From Prochlorococcus sp. AG-355-P18 (GTDB lineage Bacteria; Cyanobacteriota; Cyanobacteriia; PCC-6307; Cyanobiaceae), in the NCBI GenBank assembly GCA_003280515.1, contig QCER01000004.1:1-64000 (forward strand): 64,000 bases of DNA. The letters are read 5' to 3'. Below, piece by piece: positions 42,312-50,349 of the stretch (the first letter of the stretch is position 1; each line of letters starts with the position of its first letter). The position numbers and the translations under genes are program-made. The notes under the pieces are model-generated. The model made no database searches and was not told the DNA's origin. It saw nothing but the letters and a program-made list of their open reading frames with translations.

Positions 42312-43310
42312 ATGTTTAAAAAATTAAGAGTTTTCTTTGTCTCTTTGCTGGCTCTAATATTAGCGATTTCATTAAGTACACTATCAAGTCCTGCAGCTCC
42401 AAAAGGTGATCCAATCACTTTGGGATACAGTAACTGGGCAGGATGGTGGCCCTGGGCGATAGCTGTTGATCAAAAAATGTTTGAAAAAAATGGAGTTAAT
42501 GTTCAGATGAAATGGTTTGATGGGTATGTTCAATCCATGGAAACTTTTGCTGCTGGTAAAATTGATGGAAATTCGCAGACACTTAATGATACTATTTCGT
42601 TCTTGCCAGGAGAAAATGGAGGGGAAGTAGTTGTTTTAGTTAATGATAATTCTGCAGGGAATGACCAAATAATTGCAGATAAATCAATTAAAAGTGTTGC
42701 TGATTTAAAGGGTAAAACAGTAGCAGTAGAAGAAGGTGTTGTGGATGATTTTTTACTTGTTTTAGCTCTGAATGATGTTGGATTAACTCGAGATGATGTA
42801 ATTATTAAAGGCCTTCCAACTGATCAGGCTGCAACTGCTTTCGCTGCAGGAAAAGTTGATGCAGTTGGTGCATTCCCTCCATTTACAGGAACTGCGATGA
42901 AGAGGCCTGGAGCAAGAGTTATTGCTAGTTCAAAAGATTACCCAGGTGCAATCCCTGATTTATTAGCAGTAAGCGGAGATTTGATTTCTGAAAGACCAGA
43001 TGATGTTCAAAAAATTGTTAAAACATGGTGGGATGTAAGAGAATTCATGGAAAAAAATCCAAGAAAATCTGAAAAGATCATGGCAAAGCGAGCTGGGATC
43101 CCAACACGCGAATACAAACAATATAAAGGTGGAACTAGGTTCTTTTCCTTGGAAGAAAATTTAGAAGCTTTTAGTGATGGGTTCGGTATGAAATATATGC
43201 CTTATGCAGCGAAACAAATGGCAGACTTTATGGTGAAGGTAGGATTTATTCCTGAAAAACCAGATATGAGTAAATTATTTGACTCTTCGTTTGTTAAAAA
43301 CATCAGTTAA
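42312..43310 (+). CDS. ABC transporter substrate-binding protein, NMT1-type
   Basis: 332 residues. A signal peptide (about 1-29) precedes an NMT1/THI5-like solute-binding fold: ITLGYSNWAGWWPWAIA at 35-51 and an aromatic binding region with WFDGYVQS. The family includes nitrate, taurine and cyanate binders. Position after the guanidine hydrolase genes suggests guanidine or a guanidino compound as ligand. A stem-loop follows in the start of the next gene and could favour synthesis of this subunit. Confidence 0.88.
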   Translation: MFKKLRVFFVSLLALILAISLSTLSSPAAPKGDPITLGYSNWAGWWPWAIAVDQKMFEKNGVNVQMKWFDGYVQSMETFAAGKIDGNSQTLNDTISFLPGENGGEVVVLVNDNSAGNDQIIADKSIKSVADLKGKTVAVEEGVVDDFLLVLALNDVGLTRDDVIIKGLPTDQAATAFAAGKVDAVGAFPPFTGTAMKRPGARVIASSKDYPGAIPDLLAVSGDLISERPDDVQKIVKTWWDVREFMEKNPRKSEKIMAKRAGIPTREYKQYKGGTRFFSLEENLEAFSDGFGMKYMPYAAKQMADFMVKVGFIPEKPDMSKLFDSSFVKNIS

Positions 43311-43326
43311 TTAATACAAAATTAAA

Positions 43327-44145
43327 ATGGTTAGTTCGAAATTAATCAAGAGGGATAAATATTTTTTATCCCTCTTTTCATTTGGTAGTGAACCGAAAAA
43401 ATTAAATAAAATATTTCTTCAAATAGCCTCACTTTTGCTTCCACTTTTAATTTGGACATTAGTTTGTCAATTAAAACTTGTAAGTGAAATGTTTTTACCA
43501 TCACCTTTAGCGGTCTTTTATTCTCTTTTGGATATGGCTGAAAGTGGAATATTATTTGAAGATATTTTTGCAAGTACTGGTAGGGTATTTGCTGGTTTTA
43601 TAATTGCAACAATTTTTTCAATTCCTTTAGGAATCTTAATGGGTTCTTTCCCTTCTTTTTGTGCTTTATGTGAACCATTAATTGCGATGCTTAGATATAT
43701 GCCTGCCGCTGCTTTTTCTCCTTTACTTATTATTTATTTAGGAATTGAAGAGGCTCCAAAAATTGCATTAATTTTCATTGGTACTGTTTACTTTAATGTT
43801 TTGATGGTTATGGATTCAGTAAAATTTGTACCCAAAGAACTCATTGAAACAACGCTTACTTTAGGAGGTAATACAAAAGATTTATTGATCAGAGTTATAG
43901 CCAGATATTCATTACCAAGTATTATTGATACTTTAAGAATTAATATTGCAACTTCATGGAATTTAGTAATCGTTGCCGAGTTAATTGCAGCAGAAGTTGG
44001 TTTAGGTAAAAGGATTCAACTCGCTCAAAGATTTTTTCGCACAGATCAAATATTTGCAGAATTAATAGTTCTTGGATTAATAGGATTTGCTTTGGATATG
44101 AGTTTTAGATTGCTACTTAGACGTACATGTAAATGGGCTGTTTAA
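43327..44145 (+). CDS. ABC transporter permease
   Basis: 272 residues, about six membrane helices, of the nitrate/sulphonate (SsuC/NrtB) permease type. The EAA-loop region (LTLGGNTKDLLIRVIARYSLPSI) lies near 180-202. It lies between the binding protein and the ATPase, one base from the latter's start. Its codons 8-17 overlap a perfect stem-loop. Confidence 0.92.
   Translation: MVSSKLIKRDKYFLSLFSFGSEPKKLNKIFLQIASLLLPLLIWTLVCQLKLVSEMFLPSPLAVFYSLLDMAESGILFEDIFASTGRVFAGFIIATIFSIPLGILMGSFPSFCALCEPLIAMLRYMPAAAFSPLLIIYLGIEEAPKIALIFIGTVYFNVLMVMDSVKFVPKELIETTLTLGGNTKDLLIRVIARYSLPSIIDTLRINIATSWNLVIVAELIAAEVGLGKRIQLAQRFFRTDQIFAELIVLGLIGFALDMSFRLLLRRTCKWAV
43348..43379 (+). terminator. 12-bp hairpin inside the 5' end of the permease gene
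   Basis: AAGAGGGATAAA (43348-43359) pairs perfectly with TTTATCCCTCTT (43365-43376) around a 5-base loop and ends in TTTT. It lies 38 bases after the binding-protein stop but within the permease reading frame. It would act as a partial terminator or 3' stabiliser, giving more binding protein than membrane subunits. Confidence 0.6.
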
Positions 44146-44907
44146 ATGAAATTAGATGTTAATAATATTTCAAAATATTTTGGGGAAGGTTCAAATAGAA
44201 AAAAGGCGATTGAGGGAATAAGCTTTTCAATAAGTTCTGGCGAATTTAAAACTCTTGTTGGGAGTTCTGGATCAGGTAAAAGTACTATATTGAGGATTAT
44301 TGCTGGGCTTGAGAGTCCATCTAAAGGGAACGTAAAAGTAGATGGAAAAATAGTTAGTGGACCAGGATTGGATAGAGGAATGGTTTTTCAGAAATATAGT
44401 CTTTTCCCTTGGCTCACAGCATCTGAGAATATTGCCTTTGGAATGAATTTAAATTCTTATAAGTTGAAAGAAATAAAATATAGGACATCTTATTTATTAG
44501 AAGTAGTAGGTCTTCAGGATTCGGGAAATAAGTATCCAAAAGAATTATCTGGAGGAATGCAACAAAGGGTTGCAATAGCAAGAGCTCTAGCGACTAACCC
44601 TAAAATTCTACTTTTAGATGAACCTTTTGGAGCCTTAGATTTACAGATAAGAGAATCTTTGCAGAAATTTCTCTATGAATTATGGAAAAAAACTTCATTG
44701 ACAGTTTTACTTATAACCCATGATATTGAAGAAGCATTAGCTCTCTCTCAGCAAATATGTATTTTGGCACCTAATCCTGGAAGAATCATAAAAGAAGTTA
44801 AGGTAGATCTACAAAAAGGAGATTTAGATAAATTGAAACTTGATTCGGATTTTGCAAAATTAAGATATGAGTTATCTGATTTTTTAAGAGGCCTCCAAAA
44901 AAAATAA
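44146..44907 (+). CDS. ABC transporter ATP-binding protein
   Basis: 253 residues. Walker A GSSGSGKST is at 39-47, signature LSGGMQQ at 134-140, Walker B LLLDEP at 155-160 and switch His in LITHD near 190. It is of the NrtD/SsuB/TauB type. Its ATG follows the permease stop immediately. Confidence 0.95.
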   Translation: MKLDVNNISKYFGEGSNRKKAIEGISFSISSGEFKTLVGSSGSGKSTILRIIAGLESPSKGNVKVDGKIVSGPGLDRGMVFQKYSLFPWLTASENIAFGMNLNSYKLKEIKYRTSYLLEVVGLQDSGNKYPKELSGGMQQRVAIARALATNPKILLLDEPFGALDLQIRESLQKFLYELWKKTSLTVLLITHDIEEALALSQQICILAPNPGRIIKEVKVDLQKGDLDKLKLDSDFAKLRYELSDFLRGLQKK

Positions 44908-44910
44908 ATA

Positions 44911-45933
44911 ATGCCAACTAGTTTTTTGCCTACTTGGCTTTATAGCGAACAAAAAATTTTTGAACTTGAATTAGAAAGCTATTCAAAAAATTATTGGCAC
45001 CCATTGATTTTCATAGGAGAAATTAAACCTGGCGAAATATTGGAAAAAAAATTCTTTAATCAATCATTATTAATCTCTTGTTCAGAAAAAAACTTAATAA
45101 CTGTTTTCATAAATAGATGCCCTCATCGTGGGTCAAAATTGTGTTTGCCAAAAACAAAATTAAATCCTTCTAAAAATATTTTTTGTCCTTACCATGGCTG
45201 GACTTTTGATAGTTTTGGCAAACTTAAAACCTTGCCATTAAAGTACAATTTTGAAACAAAAATAGAAACAGAGGATTATTTTTTAGAAAAAGTTAACTCT
45301 TTAATAAATGGACCTTTAATTTGGATTAATTTCACCAACAAACCAATATCTATAGATGATCAAATTGAGCTTGTTGGGAGAAAATGTAATGATCAATGGA
45401 ATATGAATTACAGCATTTTTTCTGAATTTTCTGATACCTTAAATTGCAATTGGAAAATTGCCCATGACAATACACTGGACGATTACCATGTAGCAATAGC
45501 TCATAAAGATACCCTACATAAAGAACAAGGTCCAATTAAAAACTACAGGTATTTCTTCAGTGAATTTTGTAATGTACTTGTTACTCCTCTTAGTAGTGAA
45601 GGAAATCTATATACCTTTGGATTACTCCCATGGACCCATCTAATAATCTGGCCTGGTAAAGGGATTGTTTTAATAAATTATCTTCCTAAAAATATTGGTC
45701 AGTGTATTATTGAAATTAAATTAGCCTCTGCTTCTTTATGTAAAAATGATTTAGAAAATTGGAAAAAAAGTATATTAGAATTTCTTGGAGAAGATAAAGT
45801 TATTGTCGAATCAGTTCATAAGTCTTATCTCAAAAATTTTAAACTTGGTCCGCCTAATAGACTTGAACAAAGGATTATACACTGGCAAAATATTTATAAA
45901 GATTTTCTAAATGCATCGGGCATTTCTCTCTAA
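44911..45933 (+). CDS. Rieske non-haem iron oxygenase, last gene of the operon
   Basis: 340 residues. The Rieske [2Fe-2S] ligands are Cys70-x-His72 and Cys92-x2-His95. The mononuclear iron site follows the N-x2-D-x2-H-x4-H pattern with Asp190, His193 and His198. It starts 3 bases after the ATPase stop, so it is part of the transporter operon. Such enzymes hydroxylate or N-dealkylate small molecules; release of guanidine from a substituted guanidine is a reasonable guess, not shown. Confidence 0.85.
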   Translation: MPTSFLPTWLYSEQKIFELELESYSKNYWHPLIFIGEIKPGEILEKKFFNQSLLISCSEKNLITVFINRCPHRGSKLCLPKTKLNPSKNIFCPYHGWTFDSFGKLKTLPLKYNFETKIETEDYFLEKVNSLINGPLIWINFTNKPISIDDQIELVGRKCNDQWNMNYSIFSEFSDTLNCNWKIAHDNTLDDYHVAIAHKDTLHKEQGPIKNYRYFFSEFCNVLVTPLSSEGNLYTFGLLPWTHLIIWPGKGIVLINYLPKNIGQCIIEIKLASASLCKNDLENWKKSILEFLGEDKVIVESVHKSYLKNFKLGPPNRLEQRIIHWQNIYKDFLNASGISL

Positions 45934-46048
45934 AATAATTTCTATTGAGTTCACAAATATTATTAATTAAATTTTTAATTTTGTAGGGATTTGACTATAT
46001 ATTTAATATGCTTTATTGATAATGTAGTTAAATACAAAAAAGTTGATT

Positions 46049-46366
46049 GTGAAAAATTTTATACTAATAATAGTCTCTTTATCTTTCTTATCTTCTTGCA
46101 GTAATGACAAAGATTTTTTTCTCACTGAGGGAAACGCTTTGTTAAGTTGCGGAGGTAAATCTCGTATTATCGAAAATGATAAAGAAGAGATAATTAATAC
46201 TGAAGTTAAGGATTTAAGAGATAGAATTGGTAAATACGTTGAATTTACAGTTGTTGAGACTGATAAAAAAGGAGGCAAATATAGAATTATTAATTGTTTC
46301 CCCAGTGAAGAACCACAAGATTCAATAATAAAAACTGTTAAAACAAATTATAAATTAAGTAATTAA
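46049..46366 (+). CDS. Small predicted lipoprotein
   Basis: From GTG at 46049 the 105-residue product begins MKNFILIIVSLSFLSSCSND, a lipoprotein signal with lipobox LSSC. An upstream in-frame TTG at 46043 would add two residues. The mature part is charged, with a conserved-looking VEFTVVETDKKGGKYRI segment. Function unknown. Confidence 0.55.
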   Translation: MKNFILIIVSLSFLSSCSNDKDFFLTEGNALLSCGGKSRIIENDKEEIINTEVKDLRDRIGKYVEFTVVETDKKGGKYRIINCFPSEEPQDSIIKTVKTNYKLSN

Positions 46367-46394
46367 AAGTTATTTAAAAATAATTAGCTTACTT

Positions 46395-47249
46395 TTAAGC
46401 TGAGATTTTTGATGATTTGATAATTTCCCATGCTTCTGGTGCGGTATCTGCATATTGGAAAAGATTTAAGTTTTCATCTGAAATTAATCCAAGATCAGCT
46501 AGATATTCGAAGTTAATTATCTTATTCCAATAATCTCTACCAAAAAGTATGATTGGGATTTTAGTTTTCATTCCTGTTTGACAAAGTGTCAATAGTTCAA
46601 ATAATTCATCTAGTGTTCCAAAACCTCCAGGGAAAAATACAGCAGCTATTGATCGCATGACAAAATGGATCTTTCTTAATGCAAAATAATTAAACTTAAA
46701 GCAAAGACCGGGAGTTATAAAAGCATTTGGGATTTGTTCATTAGGCAGACTGATATTTAACCCTATAGATTTACAATTTGCTTCAAATGCACCTCTATTA
46801 GCAGCTTCCATAATTCCTGGCCCCCCACCTGTCACAATCACATGAGAATTACAGTTTTTATTTTGATTACTAATTGAAGCAAGTTTAGAAAACTCCCTTG
46901 CGGATTGATAGTAATGACTCATAAGAAGTAAATTTTCTAATCTATTTAAATTTCGTTTTAAAAGTATCGATTTAGGATTTTTTTTAAGCAACTCTTCTAT
47001 ATCTTCAAGTCTCTTTTTTATATTTGCTTCTTCTGTAATGCTTGCGCCTCCAAAAATAATTATTGTTGAAAGAATTTTATTTTCTTCAAGGATTAAATCT
47101 GGTTTGGTAATTTCAAGAAGCATTCTGACTCCACGCATTTCATTTCGGCTAAGTAAACCAATATCTTCGTGAGCCAATTTATAAGTATCAGAATTAATAA
47201 TTAAATTCAGGTTTTTTAAATTATTACTTGGGGATATATGTTTTTTCAT
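46395..47249 (-). CDS. LOG/TIGR00730-family Rossmann protein
   Basis: A lysine-decarboxylase-like (LOG) protein, a family of nucleotide 5'-monophosphate phosphoribohydrolases. VTGGGPGIMEAANRG and the diagnostic PGGFGTLDE are present. It is longer than LOG (about 284 against 190 residues) owing to an N-terminal helical extension. The ATG at 47249 is preferred over a TTG three codons earlier; it starts one base after the upstream stop. Confidence 0.85.
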   Translation of the reverse strand: MKKHISPSNNLKNLNLIINSDTYKLAHEDIGLLSRNEMRGVRMLLEITKPDLILEENKILSTIIIFGGASITEEANIKKRLEDIEELLKKNPKSILLKRNLNRLENLLLMSHYYQSAREFSKLASISNQNKNCNSHVIVTGGGPGIMEAANRGAFEANCKSIGLNISLPNEQIPNAFITPGLCFKFNYFALRKIHFVMRSIAAVFFPGGFGTLDELFELLTLCQTGMKTKIPIILFGRDYWNKIINFEYLADLGLISDENLNLFQYADTAPEAWEIIKSSKISA

Positions 47250-47250
47250 T

Positions 47251-47769
47251 TTAAACAAGAGTTTTAACTTTTCTCTCTAGAGGATTAAAGTAAACTCTTT
47301 TGATTTTTTTATTTTCGTAAATCCAATAAACAGGCGGACTTTTTCTTGCCTTAATTAAATTTATTTTGTCTAACTTTTGAGGGGTAAATTCTTTAGAAGG
47401 ATCAAAAAATTTATCTCTTTTGGGTTGGTTTAAAACAATACTACCTTCTTTCCCTGAAATAGATCTGTGATAAGTTCCTACAGGAATTTCTAATGCTCCC
47501 ATAGATCTACTTAAATAAATTACATGATGAGGTTCATCCCAGGAAGGATTTATTAAAACAAATGTCCTTTCTCCAGTGATAACTAAATTGTGGTCAATTT
47601 GATGATTGTGAACGTAATATTGCTCATCTTTTAAATCATCTGGAGGAGATATAGCTTCTCCAGAATGGATCACAACATCAGAACCATTAGAACTATCTAT
47701 GCCTGCATCGAAGAATGTGACTTTTGGAGTCTCTCTAAAAATATTTATTGGGAAGAATCTTAATTCCAT
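47251..47769 (-). CDS. 172-residue protein, possible cupin-like fold
   Basis: I do not recognise the family with certainty. The segment YYVHNHQIDHNLVITGE (about 47-63), followed by repeated beta strands and HHVIYLSRSMGALEIPVG, resembles a cupin barrel or nucleotide-sugar epimerase-type fold. The C-terminus is basic. It lies one base upstream of the LOG-family gene, so the two are cotranscribed and may act together. Confidence 0.55.
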   Translation of the reverse strand: MELRFFPINIFRETPKVTFFDAGIDSSNGSDVVIHSGEAISPPDDLKDEQYYVHNHQIDHNLVITGERTFVLINPSWDEPHHVIYLSRSMGALEIPVGTYHRSISGKEGSIVLNQPKRDKFFDPSKEFTPQKLDKINLIKARKSPPVYWIYENKKIKRVYFNPLERKVKTLV

Positions 47770-47848
47770 TGTGCTAACTCCCTTTTAGAAAATTTATAAA
47801 TACTTATAAAAATTTATTTACTTTTAAAAAACAGCTATTTTTTGATTT

Positions 47849-47995
47849 TTAATTGCAACAAACCAGGCAATCTTCTTGATTTGGATAATCTATACATTCT
47901 TTATTTAAAATTTCTTCTAAAAAATCTACTTTTTTAACATAATCAAGATCTTTTAATTTTTTGTTTGGAACCGTGAACTGAGTTTGTAGTTTCAT
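47849..47995 (-). CDS. 48-residue small protein with CP12-tail-like Cys motif
   Basis: TAGGAGAA upstream of ATG is a good ribosome-binding site. The C-terminus ECIDYPNQEDCLVCCN has C-x3-P-x4-C spacing, as in the GAPDH-binding tail of CP12, and aligns position by position with the tail of the protein at 48199-48351. The N-terminal part is charged and helical. Confidence 0.55.
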   Translation of the reverse strand: MKLQTQFTVPNKKLKDLDYVKKVDFLEEILNKECIDYPNQEDCLVCCN

Positions 47996-48010
47996 TTTCT
48001 ATTCTCCTAA

Positions 48011-48112
48011 TTAATACTGTTTTTTGAATCCATTCCAAGTCTGAGAAAACCTTAATCCCAGATAAGAAATTAAAATTGTCCAAAATAAAATTTCTATACC
48101 TAAATTAGTCAT
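48011..48112 (-). CDS. 33-residue single-helix membrane peptide
   Basis: AAAGGAGGC 7 bases before the ATG is one of the strongest ribosome-binding sites in the region. One helix (IEILFWTILISYLGLRF) is followed by a basic tail. Function unknown. Confidence 0.55.
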   Translation of the reverse strand: MTNLGIEILFWTILISYLGLRFSQTWNGFKKQY

Positions 48113-48198
48113 TTGCTTTGCCTCCTTTCTTTCTGATTATTCTTTAGTACGGGTATTATGTAAAAATCAAGCGTAAGAATACCTAAAAGTTAAAGTTT

Positions 48199-48351
48199 TT
48201 AATCACAAAAAATCTTGCAATGGTTGTTACTCGGATGTTCTGTACATTCATTATTCCAATAAGCTTCAATTTTTTTGAGCTTATTATCAAATGAAAGGTC
48301 TTTTTTATCCAAATTAATTTCTTGGATAGTAAATGTGTCATTAAGTGCCAT
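48199..48351 (-). CDS. 50-residue small protein with CP12-tail-like Cys motif
   Basis: The frame is open further upstream, but the internal ATG at 48351, preceded by AGGGGT, is the likely start. The C-terminus ECTEHPSNNHCKIFCD has E-C-x3-P-x4-C-x3-C, the same spacing as the protein at 47849-47995. A charged helix precedes it (NKLKKIEAYWNN). The motif resembles the CP12 C-terminal loop with one extra Cys. Confidence 0.55.
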   Translation of the reverse strand: MALNDTFTIQEINLDKKDLSFDNKLKKIEAYWNNECTEHPSNNHCKIFCD

Positions 48352-48589
48352 AAGACTTACCCCTTTACTACAACTATGTTCTAATTCATTTGAATAGTAA
48401 ATTTCAAGTTTTATTTGTGCGGTTAGAGGAACAAAATTGTACGGATTAAGGATCAAAAAAAAATCTCAAATTTTGAATAATTGCAAGGAAAATATTTTCA
48501 AAAAAGATATTCCAAATTTAAAAAAATTTGTATAAATTTTGCTTAGAAATTATATTTTCTTAATACGTTCTTATGTCTGCAAGTAGCTA

Positions 48590-48715
48590 TTATTCATCTA
48601 ACCTATCTGCATATTCTCTTAAAATCTCAGCCATCTTCTGAGGTGGAATTTCTTGTTGATATTCTCTACATAAATCAAAAAATTTATCTAAGAAATCTTT
48701 CATTGAAGATGACAT
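48590..48715 (-). CDS. 41-residue helical small protein
   Basis: The sequence is strongly helical and charged (KDFLDKFFDLCREYQQE, then PPQKMAEILREYADRLDE). A second ATG lies at residue 5. It lacks membrane segments. Function unknown; the protein-like composition supports it. Confidence 0.5.
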   Translation of the reverse strand: MSSSMKDFLDKFFDLCREYQQEIPPQKMAEILREYADRLDE

Positions 48716-48812
48716 AAAAATTAGTATTTCATTTTAAAAGTAAAGTATGCAAACCTAACAAGCAATAAAAGACTCACAACCCCATAAGTAATAGCTATGC
48801 CTTACCTATACG

Positions 48813-48953
48813 TTATTTATTTATAAAGATATAAGCAGAATATAAATATACTAAGAAAACTCCAATAGCAATGGAACTTCCATAAATAAGTAAGTTCCAA
48901 AATCTATATAATTTAGGTTTTTTAAATTCTTTTTCTTCTTTTTTAGTAATCAT
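48813..48953 (-). CDS. 46-residue membrane peptide
   Basis: A Lys/Glu-rich N-terminus and one hydrophobic helix (LLIYGSSIAIGVFLVYLYSAYIF). Its ATG overlaps the stop of the upstream 38-residue gene (ATGA), which supports both as a coupled pair. Confidence 0.5.
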   Translation of the reverse strand: MITKKEEKEFKKPKLYRFWNLLIYGSSIAIGVFLVYLYSAYIFINK

Positions 48954-49066
48954 TTATTTTCTTTTTCTTTTCTGGCAGCATTACCTTTTGCTCTTAATAC
49001 CAAAGTTATCGTAAGGGCAGCGCTCAATATCACAGCATCAATTAATAGGTGCGGGGAAATATTCAT
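48950..49066 (-). CDS. 38-residue membrane peptide coupled to the next gene
   Basis: A hydrophobic helix (LLIDAVILSAALTITLVL) is followed by a basic tail RAKGNAARKEKENK. The stop TGA overlaps the start of the 46-residue membrane peptide by 4 bases, so the two are probably made together and may interact. Confidence 0.5.
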   Translation of the reverse strand: MNISPHLLIDAVILSAALTITLVLRAKGNAARKEKENK

Positions 49067-49215
49067 CAGCTGAAAAGAGAAATAAGAAGAGTCATTATCT
49101 TTTCAGCAATAAATCTATTAAACATTAAAATAGGGGTTTATCCCTCCAAGTTTAGATCGACTCTCAATCACTGACTATTTTAGCTTTTTAGTTTTCTTAA
49201 AAAACAGTATTTTGT

Positions 49216-49371
49216 TTAGCCAGAGCAAGAGAAGGCACCTGCAAGAATATTTTTAAAAATTGGTGCTTGACCCAATGCATACAAAAAGAAAGTTGATGAT
49301 GCGAGAGTAATAGCTATTTTGGAAAGTCTATTAAGTTTTAAATTTGATACTTTTGAAAATGTAGAGTTCAT
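49216..49371 (-). CDS. 51-residue small membrane-like protein
   Basis: A basic N-terminus (KVSNLKLNRLSK) precedes a moderately hydrophobic helix and ends ILAGAFSCSG. Function unknown. A short GC hairpin at 49132-49145 lies downstream and may end its transcript. Confidence 0.45.
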   Translation of the reverse strand: MNSTFSKVSNLKLNRLSKIAITLASSTFFLYALGQAPIFKNILAGAFSCSG

Positions 49372-49447
49372 TTGTTCTTTAATTTAATGACTTTATATTA
49401 GCTGCAAAAATTAAATATTCAGCATTAATATTTACCAACGAATAATT

Positions 49448-49651
49448 TTATTGCTCCTTTTTCTCAGCTTGCATTTTTAGTAGTTCAAATTCTTTTTTAG
49501 AAACTATTCTGATTTTGTATGATGGATATCTTTTCTTCCACCATTTATTGATTGAAATAGCTACTCCTTCTAAATTTTGGGTACAAATATTGACCCATAG
49601 AATCTTAGTTTCAATTTCTTTATAGAATTCCCAACTTGTAGGTGAAGCCAT
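49448..49651 (-). CDS. 67-residue basic hypothetical protein
   Basis: The ATG at 49651 is preferred over an in-frame TTG four codons upstream. The product begins MASPTSWEFYKEIE and is Lys-rich toward the C-terminus (KKEFELLKMQAEKKEQ). It has a compact alpha/beta look with INKWWKKRYPSYKIRIV. Not recognised. Confidence 0.5.
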   Translation of the reverse strand: MASPTSWEFYKEIETKILWVNICTQNLEGVAISINKWWKKRYPSYKIRIVSKKEFELLKMQAEKKEQ

Positions 49652-49853
49652 TAAAAATCGCAAATGAAAAAAATTTATAATTGTTGAAAAGATTCTATAA
49701 ATTTAGGTATATGGTACAAAAGATAAAACTTTTGGTTTTTAATAAGAGGATTTAGTTGGTGATATAGAGTTTTCATTAAGTGGTAATAAAAAACTTTAAA
49801 CAAAAGATTTACATCACTTTCGGCGTTTAGGAAAGTATTACTTTAATTTTATA

Positions 49854-49922
49854 AAGAGTTTCAATTAAAAAATATCTCCGCAAAGAAGGGGCCAAAAATT
49901 GACCCCTCTTGGTGAAACTCTT
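49854..49922. ncRNA. Nested perfect hairpin, candidate structured RNA
   Basis: An outer 10-bp perfect stem, AAGAGTTTCA (49854-49863) with TGAAACTCTT (49913-49922), encloses a GC-rich inner hairpin: AAGA, GGGG and CAA (49883-49895) pair with TTG, CCCC and TCTT (49899-49910). It lies in a 345-base gene-free stretch. Orientation is unclear because neither side has a T run. Confidence 0.45.
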
Positions 49923-49996
49923 CCAAAGAAACACCATTAAAATCTTACTCTGATAGTTGCAAATTTAAACAAATTAACAAAATAAAGATTAACAAT

Positions 49997-50206
49997 TTAT
50001 GCGGCCTTTTTAAAAGGGTTTATATTCCTTAAAAAGTTATTACTTTTGCGGGTACTCATTTTTCTATATCTTTGATTTATATCCAAAATATATTTCCTAG
50101 CTTTCTTATCACTTTCAATTTTCTTTCTTTGAAGACGTAAAGCCTTTAAATCTTCTATTGACATTAGGCTATCATCTTCGTTGAAATTCATATGATCAAA
50201 TTGCAT
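49997..50206 (-). CDS. 69-residue basic hypothetical protein
   Basis: Highly charged and Arg/Lys-rich (LKALRLQRKKIESDKKARKY; YRKMSTRKSNNFLRN), without hydrophobic segments. It could bind nucleic acid or ribosomes, but no domain is recognised. Later in-frame ATGs at residues 6 and 15 are alternative starts. Confidence 0.5.
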   Translation of the reverse strand: MQFDHMNFNEDDSLMSIEDLKALRLQRKKIESDKKARKYILDINQRYRKMSTRKSNNFLRNINPFKKAA

Positions 50207-50349
50207 CAGTTTAAGAAATTAAGTTTCTCCTTTAAGTGAAAGATTAACAACCTTATCTTTATTTGCAATAGAGATAATTAACCAATTTAACTCAAATTAG
50301 TTTCAGTCTTCAGATAGCTATAAATTTAAGTATTAAAAACTTTCTAAAA

